A stretch of DNA of 64,000 bases, from contig NZ_QXTG01000001.1 of the NCBI RefSeq assembly GCF_003581425.1, positions 62,001-126,000 of the forward strand, in the 5' to 3' direction. A program made the translations under genes and the position numbers. Below, in pieces: positions 7,478-16,046 of this stretch. The notes beneath the pieces were generated by a model. The model saw nothing but the letters and a program-made list of their open reading frames with translations. It ran no database searches and was not told where the DNA came from. The stretch is from Amnibacterium setariae (GTDB lineage Bacteria > Actinomycetota > Actinomycetes > Actinomycetales > Microbacteriaceae). Each line of letters starts with the position of its first letter. Within the stretch, counting starts at the first letter, position 1.

Positions 7478-9616
7478 GTGACCACCACCGACACCGCGCC
7501 GCGCACCGGCGGCGCCGTGATGACGCACCGGCAGATCCTGCTGGTGATCTACGGCCTCATGGCCGGCATGTTCCTGTCGGCGCTCGACCAGACCGTCGTC
7601 GGCACCGCGATCCGCACCATCGGCGACGACCTGCACGGGCTCAACCAGCAGGCGTGGGTGACGACCGCATACCTGATCACGTCGACCATCGCGACGCCGA
7701 TCTACGGCAAGCTCAGCGACCTCTTCGGCCGCCGGCCGCTCTACATCTTCGCGATCACGATCTTCGTGCTCGGATCGCTGCTCGCGTCGTTCTCGACCTC
7801 GATGCTGATGCTCGCCGGCTTCCGCGCCGTGCAGGGCATCGGCGCCGGCGGCCTCATGTCGCTGCCGCTCGCGATCATGGGCGACATGCTCGCGCCGCGC
7901 GAGCGCGCGAAGTACCAGGGCTACTTCCTCGCCGTCTTCGGCGTCTCGTCGCTCGTCGGCCCGCTCGTCGGCGGCCTGTTCTCGGGTGCGAGCCAGATCC
8001 TCTTCATCACCGGCTGGCGCTGGGTGTTCCTCATCAACGTGCCGATCGGCGCGGTCGCCCTGTTCATGGTGCTGACCTTCCTGCACCTCCCCCGCTTCGG
8101 CGACCGCCGGAAGCCCCGCATCGACTGGTGGGGCGCCACCGCGGTCATCGCGACCCTCGTGCCGCTGCTGCTCGTCGCCGAGCAGGGCCGCGAGTGGGGC
8201 TGGAGCTCGTGGGGCTCCATCACCTGCTACGTCGTCGGCGCGCTCGGCCTGATCGGCTTCCTGGTCGCGGAGACGCTGATGGGCGACGACGCGATCATCC
8301 CGCTCAAGCTCTTCCGCTCGCGGGTCTTCACGATGTCGACGATCCTCGGCGTGCTCGTCGGCTTCGGCATGTTCGGCGCGCTGCTCACCCTGCCGCTGTA
8401 CCTGCAGGTCGTCACCGGCCTGACCGCCACCGAGTCGGGCTTCGCGACCCTGCCGATGGTGCTCGGCCTGATGATCGCGTCGATCGGGTCCGGCCAGATC
8501 ATCTCCCGCACCGGCAAGTACCGGGTCTTCCCGGTCACCGGCACGGCGTTCACCTCCGCCGGCTTCCTGTTCATGACGACGATCACGATCGACAAGCCGC
8601 TCTGGTACCTCATGATCGGCATGTTCCTGATCGGCCTCGGGCTCGGTCAGCTGATGCAGACGCTGACCATGGCCAGCCAGAACTCGGTGCAGCCGCGGGA
8701 CATGGGCGTCGCGACCAGCGCGTCCACGTTCTTCCGCCAGATCGGCGGCACGCTGGGCACCGCGGTGCTCCTGTCGGTGCTGTTCTCGTCGCTGCCGGGC
8801 AACATCCTGACCGCGACAGCGGACCGGCCGACGCTCACGTCGGCGCTGAACGCGGCGCTCACCCCCTCGGTGGCGCAGGCGGCGGACAACCGGCCGATCA
8901 TGAAGCAGCTGTGGAACCCGATCGTCGACCCGATCCGCACGAAGCTGCAGGCGAGCCTCGACGACGCGACCACGCAGGTGAAGCAGGGCGCCGACGCCGC
9001 CGCGACCAGGGCCGTGACCCAGCAGGTCACCGCCGCGGTGCAGCAGCAGGTCGCCGCCGGCCGGGTCCCCGCCGCCGCCGCGCAGACCGTCATCGACCAG
9101 CAGGTCGCGGCGGCCCTGCCCGACGCGAAGGCGCAGGCCGAGGCGGCAGGCCTGACGCAGGCGGCGGCGAAGGCGGACGCGAGCGTCGTGGACGGCAGGC
9201 TCGTCGTCGACTTCAGCGACGCGGCCCAGCGCCGTGCGGTGGTCGACAAGGTCGTCCCGACGATCGAGAAGCAGATCGCCAAGGGCGGCTCCGGCGCGGC
9301 CTCGTCGACCGACAGCTCGACGAGCGACACGTCGTTCCTGAAGGGCGCCGACCCGCGGCTCGCGAAGCCGTTCCTCACGGGCTTCAACACCTCAGCCGTC
9401 CAGATCTACTGGGTCGGACTGATCGTGCTGCTCATCGCCTTCGTCATCACCTGGTTCTTCCGGGTGCCGCCGCTCCGTCAGCGCTCCGCGCTGCAGGAGC
9501 AGGCGGACGACGCGGCGGCGGCGCAGAAGCTCGACGTCGCCGAGGGCGGCGCGGCCGCCGCGGTCGGCACGACGGCGCCGGCCGACTCCGGCACCGTCGG
9601 AGCCGGACAGCGCTGA
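7478..9616 (+). CDS. MFS drug exporter, DHA2 (EmrB/QacA) family, with a large outer loop
   Basis: 712 residues; the family is normally 480-550. It has the 14-helix DHA2 layout: TM1 MLSALDQTVVG-like signature (FLSALDQTVVGTAI), motif A KLSDLFGRRP near residue 80, and motif C AVFGVSSLVGPLVGG near 155. It exports drugs using the proton gradient. Between the last two helices (about residues 440-640) lies a Gln/Ala/Thr-rich insert of about 195 residues, partly coiled-coil-like (TRAVTQQVTAAVQQQVAA), that should face outside. The GTG at 7478 has GAAGGG five bases upstream; an ATG at 7520 is the alternative. Confidence 0.85.
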   Translation: MTTTDTAPRTGGAVMTHRQILLVIYGLMAGMFLSALDQTVVGTAIRTIGDDLHGLNQQAWVTTAYLITSTIATPIYGKLSDLFGRRPLYIFAITIFVLGSLLASFSTSMLMLAGFRAVQGIGAGGLMSLPLAIMGDMLAPRERAKYQGYFLAVFGVSSLVGPLVGGLFSGASQILFITGWRWVFLINVPIGAVALFMVLTFLHLPRFGDRRKPRIDWWGATAVIATLVPLLLVAEQGREWGWSSWGSITCYVVGALGLIGFLVAETLMGDDAIIPLKLFRSRVFTMSTILGVLVGFGMFGALLTLPLYLQVVTGLTATESGFATLPMVLGLMIASIGSGQIISRTGKYRVFPVTGTAFTSAGFLFMTTITIDKPLWYLMIGMFLIGLGLGQLMQTLTMASQNSVQPRDMGVATSASTFFRQIGGTLGTAVLLSVLFSSLPGNILTATADRPTLTSALNAALTPSVAQAADNRPIMKQLWNPIVDPIRTKLQASLDDATTQVKQGADAAATRAVTQQVTAAVQQQVAAGRVPAAAAQTVIDQQVAAALPDAKAQAEAAGLTQAAAKADASVVDGRLVVDFSDAAQRRAVVDKVVPTIEKQIAKGGSGAASSTDSSTSDTSFLKGADPRLAKPFLTGFNTSAVQIYWVGLIVLLIAFVITWFFRVPPLRQRSALQEQADDAAAAQKLDVAEGGAAAAVGTTAPADSGTVGAGQR

Positions 9617-9661
9617 TCGGACAGCGCTGATCGGACGTCGCTGACCCGATCCCTCCTCGGG

Positions 9662-9690
9662 GCGCCCGGCACCCTCGTGGTGCCGGGCGC
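9662..9690 (+). terminator. Intrinsic terminator after the MFS gene
   Basis: Stem GCGCCCGGCACC / GGTGCCGGGCGC with a CTCGT loop, followed by TTTGTC. Confidence 0.8.
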
Positions 9691-9726
9691 TTTGTCGCTG
9701 TCCGCTCCCGCCCGTACGGTGCTGTC

Positions 9727-10614
9727 GTGACCCTCGACCTGCCGGCCGCAGCCCGGGTCTCCTGGTCCCCGGTCGGGCCCGACCTCGTGCTCGAGGGCGA
9801 CAACCTGCCGGTCCTGCGCCGCCTCCCGGACGGCGCCTTCCGCGTCGCGTACCTGGACCCGCCGTTCAACTCCGGCCGGGAGCAGCGGCGGCGCACGACC
9901 GTCACCCGCCACGACCCGATCGGCGGGACGCGGATGGGGTTCCACGGCCGGCCCTACGACGTCGTGAAGGGCGTGGTCACGCGCTACGACGACGCGTTCC
10001 CGGACTACTGGGCGTTCCTCGAGCCGCGGCTCGAGGAGGTCTGGCGGCTGCTCGCCGAGGACGGCACGCTCTACCTGCACCTCGACCAGCGCGAGGTGCA
10101 CTACGCGAAGGTGCTGCTCGACGCGCTGTTCGGGCGCGAGTGCTTCCTGAACGAGATCGTGTGGGCCTACGACTACGGCGCACGGACCACCCGGCGGTGG
10201 CCCGCGAAGCACGACACGGTCCTCGTCTACGTGAAGGACCCCGGGCGGTACCTCTTCGACTCCGCCGAGGTCGACCGGGAGCCCTACATGGCGCCCGGCC
10301 TGGTGCCGCCGGAGAAGGCTGCGCTCGGCAAGCTGCCGACGGACGTCTGGTGGCACACGATCGTGTCGCCGACCGGGCGGGAGAAGACGGGCTACGCCAC
10401 GCAGAAGCCGGTCGGGGTGGTCCGCCGGATGCTCGCCGCGAGCAGCCGGCGCGGCGACTGGGTGCTCGACCCGTTCGCGGGCAGCGGCACCACGGGCGAG
10501 GCGGCGCGGCTGCTCGGCCGGCGCTTCCTGCTCGTGGACGAGAACCCCGACGCCGTCGACGTGATGCGTCGTCGTCTGGGCGACGGCGTCGTCGTCGCCC
10601 GCGCCGCGGACTGA
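9727..10614 (+). CDS. Orphan DNA methyltransferase, beta class (N6-adenine or N4-cytosine)
   Basis: 295 residues. The catalytic motif IV VAYLDPPFNSG is at about residues 40-50 and comes before the SAM-binding motif I DPFAGSGTTGEAARLLG at about 253-269. That order defines the beta class; DPPF favours N6-adenine. Target recognition would lie between them. No restriction endonuclease is next to it, so it looks solitary and may serve regulation or protection. The GTG at 9727 has TACGGT six bases upstream and no Shine-Dalgarno, so it is probably leaderless. Confidence 0.88.
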   Translation: MTLDLPAAARVSWSPVGPDLVLEGDNLPVLRRLPDGAFRVAYLDPPFNSGREQRRRTTVTRHDPIGGTRMGFHGRPYDVVKGVVTRYDDAFPDYWAFLEPRLEEVWRLLAEDGTLYLHLDQREVHYAKVLLDALFGRECFLNEIVWAYDYGARTTRRWPAKHDTVLVYVKDPGRYLFDSAEVDREPYMAPGLVPPEKAALGKLPTDVWWHTIVSPTGREKTGYATQKPVGVVRRMLAASSRRGDWVLDPFAGSGTTGEAARLLGRRFLLVDENPDAVDVMRRRLGDGVVVARAAD

Positions 10615-10764
10615 ACGGGTCCCACAGGCCGGGACGCCTCCGGTTGTAGGTCGTCCACAGCGGACGGGCGCGCTCCGGCGATCCGGACTCGTGCTTCCCC
10701 CAGCCGATTCGGCCCGGCTGCGACCGCGGGCTACCGTCCCTGACCGAACGGACAGGAGGCGGGC

Positions 10765-12774
10765 ATGACGGTGGACTCGGTGACCGGGGCGACGATGACG
10801 GCTGAGGCGGGGGCGACCCGTCCTCCGGCGGACGGCCCGGACTTCGACCGCATCCACGACGCCCTCCTCGGCAGCTGGAAGGACGTGCGGCTCGCCGCGC
10901 GCGCCAGGACGCTCGACCCGGCGCTGCACCGGCGCGACGACCTGCTCGTCGCCGACCACCGCGCCCGCGTCACCGCGCAGCTGCAGGTCCTGCTCGACAG
11001 CGGCGCCGTGCGTCTGCCCTTCCCTGAGGCGTTCGGCGGCACCGGCGACGCGGGCGGCAACCTCGTCGCGTTCGAGGAGCTGGTGACGGCGGACCCGTCG
11101 CTGCAGATCAAGGCCGGCGTGCAGTGGGGCCTGTTCGCCGCGGCGATCCTCCACCTCGGCACGCGGTACCACCACGACCACTTCCTGGCCGACGCGGTCG
11201 AGCTGCGCACCTTCGGCGGCTTCGCGATGACGGAGACCGGGCACGGCTCCGACGTGGCGTCGATCGCCACGACGGCGACCTACGACCCGGCGACGCAGGA
11301 GTTCGTGATCGACACCCCCTTCCGCGCGGCGTGGAAGGACTACATCGGCAACGCCGCCGTCGACGCGCGCGCCGCGGTCGTCTTCGCGCAGCTCGTCACG
11401 AAGGGCGAGCGCCAGGGCGTGCACGCCTTCTTCGTGCCGATCCGGGACGAGGCGGGCGCCTTCCTGCCGGGCGTCGGCGGCGAGGACGACGGGCCGAAGA
11501 GCGGCCTGAACGGCGTCGACAACGGTCGGCTGCACTTCACCGGCGTGCGCGTGCCGCGGGCGAACCTGCTCGACCGGTACGGCTCGGTCGCCCCGGACGG
11601 CACCTACTCCTCCCCCATCCCGAGCCAGGGCCGCCGGTTCTTCACGATGCTCGGCACCCTGGTGCAGGGCCGCGTCTCGCTCGCGGGCGCGTCGAACACC
11701 GGCGCGAAGATCGCGCTGCAGATCGCGCTCACGTATGCGGAGCAGCGCCGGCAGTTCGCGGGCGCGGCCGGCGACGAGGAGGTGCTGCTCGACTACCCGC
11801 GGCACCAGCGGCGCCTGCTGCCGCGCCTCGCGGCCGTCTGCGCGGCGACGTTCACGCAGGACGAGCTGCTGCTGGCCTTCCACCGCGTCTTCACCGGCGA
11901 GCACGACACCGACGAGTCGCGGCAGGAGCTCGAGAACTTCGCCGCCGCGGCGAAGGCCGAGGCGACCTGGAACGCGCTCGACACGATCCAGGAGTGCCGG
12001 GAGGCGGCCGGCGGCGCCGGCTTCCTCGCCGAAAACCGGTTCGGCCAGCTGCACGCCGACCTCGACGTCTACGCGACCTTCGAGGGCGACAACACGGTGC
12101 TGCTGCAGCTCGTCGGCAAGCGGCTGCTCACCGACTACGGCAAGCGGCTGAAGGCGGCAGGCGGCGCGGGCGCCGCACGCATCGTCGCGGGGCAGGCGCT
12201 CGGCGCCGCGGCGGCGTCGGCGGGCCTGACGGCGCTGGCGCAGCGCGTCGCCGACGGCGGCACGGCGGCGGGCGCAGCCCGATCGCTGCGCGACCCGGCG
12301 ACGCAGGAGCGGCTGCTGCAGGAGCGCGTCGAGGTCGCGGTCGCGGAGATCGCACCGGCGCTCCGCCCGGGGCCCGGCGTCTCGGCGGCGGACCTCGCCG
12401 CGCGCTTCGGCGAGCACCAGCACGCGCTGATCGAGGCGGCCCGCGCGGAGGCGCGCCTGCGGCAGTGGCGGGCGTTCACCCGGGCGGTCGAGCGGGAGAC
12501 GGACGCGCCGACGCGCGCGCTGCTGGCGCTCGTCCGCGACGTCTTCGCGCTGCAGGTGATCGAGCGGGATCTCGGCTGGTACCTCGTGCGGGGGCTGCTC
12601 AGCCGCTCGCGCGGGAGGGCCGTGACGCGGCTGCTCGACGCGCTCGTCGCGCGCATGCGCCCGCACGCGCTGCCGCTGGTCGAGGCGTTCGGGTACGAGC
12701 AGGGGCACCTGCGCGCCGCCATCGCCTCGGGCGCCGAGGCCGCCCGCCAGGCGGAGGCCCGCGCCGCCCGCTGA
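10765..12774 (+). CDS. Acyl-CoA oxidase/dehydrogenase family protein
   Basis: 669 residues, the length of acyl-CoA oxidases and not of the roughly 390-residue dehydrogenases. The FAD/substrate segment FGGFAMTETGHGSDVASI is at about residues 151-168, with RVSLAGASNTGAKIAL near 304 and the C-terminal oxidase signature FLAENRFGQLHADLDVYATFEGDNTVLLQ near 421-449. It should introduce a trans-2 double bond into acyl-CoA in fatty-acid breakdown, passing electrons to oxygen if a true oxidase. The ATG at 10765 follows ACAGGAGGCGGGC. It converges with the glycerate kinase gene. Confidence 0.88.
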   Translation: MTVDSVTGATMTAEAGATRPPADGPDFDRIHDALLGSWKDVRLAARARTLDPALHRRDDLLVADHRARVTAQLQVLLDSGAVRLPFPEAFGGTGDAGGNLVAFEELVTADPSLQIKAGVQWGLFAAAILHLGTRYHHDHFLADAVELRTFGGFAMTETGHGSDVASIATTATYDPATQEFVIDTPFRAAWKDYIGNAAVDARAAVVFAQLVTKGERQGVHAFFVPIRDEAGAFLPGVGGEDDGPKSGLNGVDNGRLHFTGVRVPRANLLDRYGSVAPDGTYSSPIPSQGRRFFTMLGTLVQGRVSLAGASNTGAKIALQIALTYAEQRRQFAGAAGDEEVLLDYPRHQRRLLPRLAAVCAATFTQDELLLAFHRVFTGEHDTDESRQELENFAAAAKAEATWNALDTIQECREAAGGAGFLAENRFGQLHADLDVYATFEGDNTVLLQLVGKRLLTDYGKRLKAAGGAGAARIVAGQALGAAAASAGLTALAQRVADGGTAAGAARSLRDPATQERLLQERVEVAVAEIAPALRPGPGVSAADLAARFGEHQHALIEAARAEARLRQWRAFTRAVERETDAPTRALLALVRDVFALQVIERDLGWYLVRGLLSRSRGRAVTRLLDALVARMRPHALPLVEAFGYEQGHLRAAIASGAEAARQAEARAAR

Positions 12775-12780
12775 CCCGCC

Positions 12781-12847
12781 CGGTTCCTTCCTACATCCGG
12801 GGATCCGCCGCATCGGGCGCGGAATCCCCGGATGCAGGGAGGAACCG
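12781..12847. terminator. Long near-perfect palindrome between convergent genes
   Basis: Left arm 12781-12808 and right arm 12819-12847 pair over about 28 bases with two mismatches and one bulge (CATCCGGGGAT / ATCCCCGGATG in the middle). It overlaps the last codons of the glycerate kinase gene and begins a few bases after the acyl-CoA oxidase stop. There is no T tract. Probably a bidirectional terminator. Confidence 0.6.
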
Positions 12848-13909
12848 CGCGGCGAGGGCGGCGCCCGCGGCGCGCAGCGCGCCGGCCGGATCGGCGAACG
12901 ACCGCTCCCGGCCGACCAGCTCGGCGAGGGAGACGGCCGTGCGGTAGCCCTCCGGCGCGGCCGTGATCGCGCCCGCGACGAGCGCGACGGGGACGGCGCC
13001 CGCGAGGTCGCGCACCGCGGTCGGGACCTTCCCGCGGGCGGACTGGCCGTCGAACCGGCCCTCCCCCGTGATCACGAGGTCGGCGGCGCGGACCGCCTCC
13101 GGCAGGCCGCTCACGGCCGCGACGGCCGGAGCGCCGGGCTCGAGGACGGCGCCCCAGGCGAGCAGCCCGAACCCGGTGCCGCCCGCCGCGCCGGCGCCCG
13201 GCGCCGCGGCGTCCCCGGGCAGCAGGCGGGCGAGCCGCGCGAGCGCTGCTTCGAGCAGGGCGACGTCCGCGGCGTCGGCGCCCTTCTGCGGCGCGAACAC
13301 GGCGGCCGCGCCCTCGGGGCCGAGCAGCGGGCTGGTCACGTCGGTGAGCACGCGCACGCCGCCGGGCGGCGGCGCCGCGAGGCCGCGGAGATCGACGCGG
13401 TCCAGCGCCGCGAGCCCCGCGCCGCCGTCCGCCACCGGCGACCCGTCCGCGGCGAGGAACCGGGCGCCGAGCTCCCGGAGCGCACCCGTGCCGCCGTCCG
13501 TGGAGGCGCTGCCGCCGATCGCGAGCAGGAGCCGGGTCGCGCCGGCGTCGAGGGCGGCGCGGATCGCCGCGCCGAAGCCCCGCGTGTGCGCGGTGAGCGG
13601 CCGGAGGGGGTCGAGCAGGGTGATGCCGCTCGTCGCCGCGAGCTCGACGACCGCGGTGCCGTCCGGCAGCAGCAGCACCGCGGCGGTGACCGGACGGTCG
13701 TCGGGCCCGGGCACGACGACCGGCAGCCGCACGGCCTCGGGGAGCGACGTCGCGAGCGCGTCGAGGGTGCCCTCGCCGCCGTCGGCCATCGGCATGGCCC
13801 GCACGTCGTCCGCGGGCCGGACGTCGAGCCAGCCCCGGACGATCGCGGCGGCCGCCTCCGGCGCGGCGATCGTGCCCTTGAACGAATCCGGAGCGACGAC
13901 GACCCGCAC
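12791..13909 (-). CDS. Glycerate kinase (GarK/GlxK family)
   Basis: 372 residues, full length. It phosphorylates glycerate using ATP. The N-terminal signature VVVAPDSFKGTIAAPEAAAAI is followed by MPMADGGEGTLDAL near residue 40 and LLLAIGGSASTDGGTGAL near 126-143, all typical of the family. GEGRFDGQSARGKVP near 282-296 is the conserved C-terminal block. The last six or so codons lie in the palindrome at 12781-12847. It starts 10 bases after the stop of the DedA gene on the same strand, so it may be the last gene of the LCP-DedA-glycerate kinase run. Confidence 0.92.
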   Translation of the reverse strand: MRVVVAPDSFKGTIAAPEAAAAIVRGWLDVRPADDVRAMPMADGGEGTLDALATSLPEAVRLPVVVPGPDDRPVTAAVLLLPDGTAVVELAATSGITLLDPLRPLTAHTRGFGAAIRAALDAGATRLLLAIGGSASTDGGTGALRELGARFLAADGSPVADGGAGLAALDRVDLRGLAAPPPGGVRVLTDVTSPLLGPEGAAAVFAPQKGADAADVALLEAALARLARLLPGDAAAPGAGAAGGTGFGLLAWGAVLEPGAPAVAAVSGLPEAVRAADLVITGEGRFDGQSARGKVPTAVRDLAGAVPVALVAGAITAAPEGYRTAVSLAELVGRERSFADPAGALRAAGAALAARFLPASGDSAPDAADPRM

Positions 13910-13919
13910 CGACCCCTCC

Positions 13920-14591
13920 TCAGTCCTCGGCGGCCTCGATGCGCGCGCGACGACGCCGACGGCGCCGCACGACGAGCACCGCCACGGCGACGGCGAGCGC
14001 GACGTAGACGACCTTGTCGAGCACGTCGAGGTAGGGGTCGATCAGGTGCCGCTGCGTGCCGAGCGCGGCGCCGAGACCGATGAGGGCCGAGTTCCACGCG
14101 CCGCTGCCGATCGCGGTGCAGAGCACGAACAGCCCGAGGTGCATCCGGTCGGCGCCCGCCGGCAGCGAGATGAGGCTCCGGACGCCGGGCACGAGGCGGC
14201 CGACGACCACCGCGACCGCGCCGTGCCGGTGGAACCAGGCGGCGCCGCGGTCGAGGTCGTCCTCGTCGACCAGGCGCGTGCGGGCGAGCAGGCGGGAGGC
14301 GCGGCGCATGCCGAGCGCGGCGCCGAGCCAGTAGAGCAGCAGGGCGCCGACCGTCGACCCGGCGGTGCTCCAGAGGATCAGGCCGACGAGGGTGAGGCTC
14401 CCCTCGCGGCTGAGGTAGCCCGCGTACGGCAGGATCACCTCGCTCGGGATCGGCGGCACCACGGTCTCGAGGAGCACGAGCGCGCCGACGCCGACGTCCC
14501 CGAGCCGGTTCAGCAGGTCGCCCGCGAACGCGACGAGACCGCCCTCCCCCGAACCGCCGCCCGCGCCGCGGGGGATCGCGAGCGCCGTCAC
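13920..14591 (-). CDS. DedA-family membrane protein
   Basis: 223 residues. The conserved core reads LLETVVPPIPSEVILPYAGYLSREG (about residues 41-65) and GRLVPGVRSLISLPAGADRM (about 141-160), the hallmark of DedA/VTT proteins, which flip phospholipids or undecaprenyl phosphate across the membrane. The GTG at 14591 overlaps the stop of the LCP-family gene by four bases. That link to a wall-polymer ligase fits a role in recycling the lipid carrier. Confidence 0.9.
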   Translation of the reverse strand: MTALAIPRGAGGGSGEGGLVAFAGDLLNRLGDVGVGALVLLETVVPPIPSEVILPYAGYLSREGSLTLVGLILWSTAGSTVGALLLYWLGAALGMRRASRLLARTRLVDEDDLDRGAAWFHRHGAVAVVVGRLVPGVRSLISLPAGADRMHLGLFVLCTAIGSGAWNSALIGLGAALGTQRHLIDPYLDVLDKVVYVALAVAVAVLVVRRRRRRRARIEAAED

Positions 14592-15844
14592 CGGCGCCCG
14601 AGGTCGTTGCCGACCGAGCAGGTCTGCTGCTCCACCGTCTGCCCGACGACCGTGTCCGGCAGGTCCACGGTGTCGCTCGACGAGGCGGAGCCGCTCGGCG
14701 ACGGGGAGGGGGACGCGGACGAGGAGGACGACGAGGGGCTCGGGCTCGCGGAGGAGCCGCTCTCGTCGACGGACCCCTTGCCGTCCGTCGCGCCCTTCTG
14801 CGACTTCGCGAGCGTCAGCTTCTTGTCCGCCTTGACGGCGTCGATCAGCACCGTCGCGCTCTTCTCGTTCGGGACGAGCCCGTCGCCGTAGAGCGTCGTC
14901 GGGTACTGCACGAGCACGAACTGCGCGAGCGGGATCTGCGCGACCGCGCGGCCGATCGAGACCATCGTGTCGACGTTCGCGAGCGACGAGGAGAGGTTCA
15001 TGCTCTGCGTCGCCGCGATCGCCAGGCCGTAGAGCTTCGTGACGTCGGTCAGCGTGGAGTCGCTCTTGATCTTGCGCACGAGCGACGACAGGAAGACCTG
15101 CTGGGAGCTGATCCGGGTGACGTCGCTGCCGTCGCCGACGCCGTGGCGGGTGCGGAGGAACTTCAGCGCGGTCGTGCCCTGCAGACTGTGCTCGCCCTTC
15201 GACAGGCGGAGGCCCGTGTAGTCGTCGCGGATCGGCTTCGCCACGCACACCGGCACGCCGCCGACGGCATTCGACATCTCGACGACGCCGTCGAAGGTGA
15301 TGAGGGCCGCGAAGGGGATCCGCATCCCGGTGAGCGACGCGACCGTGTCGCGCACGCAGCCGAGGCCGCCGAACTCGAGGACGCTGTTGATCTTCACGCC
15401 CGTCGCGGACGGCAGCCGCTCCTTCGTGTCCCCGGGGTTCGTGCACGCGGGCCGCGAGACGTAGAGGTCGCGCGGGAAGCTGATGACGGTCGCCTTGGTG
15501 TGGTCCTCGCTGATGTGGATCAGGATGTTGACGTCGTTGAGGGTGCTGCCCGGGTTCTCGCCGTAGTGCCCCTTCTGCCCCGTGCGGGTGTCGCTGCCGA
15601 CGAGGAGCAGGTTCACGGTGCCGGAGTAGGCGCCGATCGACGGCACGTCGGTGTCGCCCGGCAGGGTCGTCGTGCGCTGCCGGAGGTTGCCGTCGATGCG
15701 GCTGAACGCGATGGCGCCGACGCTGAGGCCCGCGACGACGACGACGCACAGCCCGATCGCGACGACGCGGACGATCGCGGCGGCGAGCCCCGGCGAGCGG
15801 AGCCGGCCGTGCCGCGCGAGCGGCGCAGGGCGCGATCCGGTCAT
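14588..15844 (-). CDS. LytR-CpsA-Psr (LCP) family wall-polymer transferase
   Basis: 418 residues. A short cytoplasmic part, one transmembrane helix (about 25-50), then the LCP domain: LLLVGSDTRTGQKG, SLTDVNILIHIS-like NDVNILIHISEDHTKATVISFPRDLYV near residues 105-130, and LKFLRTRHGVGDGSDVTRISSQQ near 230-252 with the catalytic Arg residues. It transfers polymers from undecaprenyl carriers to peptidoglycan. The C-terminus is a low-complexity Ser/Pro stretch of about 50 residues. It is translationally coupled to the DedA gene. Confidence 0.93.
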   Translation of the reverse strand: MTGSRPAPLARHGRLRSPGLAAAIVRVVAIGLCVVVVAGLSVGAIAFSRIDGNLRQRTTTLPGDTDVPSIGAYSGTVNLLLVGSDTRTGQKGHYGENPGSTLNDVNILIHISEDHTKATVISFPRDLYVSRPACTNPGDTKERLPSATGVKINSVLEFGGLGCVRDTVASLTGMRIPFAALITFDGVVEMSNAVGGVPVCVAKPIRDDYTGLRLSKGEHSLQGTTALKFLRTRHGVGDGSDVTRISSQQVFLSSLVRKIKSDSTLTDVTKLYGLAIAATQSMNLSSSLANVDTMVSIGRAVAQIPLAQFVLVQYPTTLYGDGLVPNEKSATVLIDAVKADKKLTLAKSQKGATDGKGSVDESGSSASPSPSSSSSSASPSPSPSGSASSSDTVDLPDTVVGQTVEQQTCSVGNDLGRR

Positions 15845-16046
15845 CGACCGACCTCCTTCCCGTGCACCTGCGGCGCTTCGTGCTGCACCTCCGGTGCGCC
15901 TCGCAGTGGGGGACGAGGTCGCGGAGGCCGCGAACTACCGTCGAACGCGCACGCCGAGCGAATCCTACTGACCGCGTTTCCCCTGAACAGGGCTCGGTCC
16001 CCATGGATTCGCCCGGAAACCGCTGACGGGGGACCACGCACCGCTC

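Noticed and set aside
9478-12813. A minus-strand open frame of about 1100 codons opposite the methyltransferase and acyl-CoA oxidase
   Set aside because: Low-complexity Arg/Val/Glu sequence without domains; the opposite strand has complete recognised enzymes.
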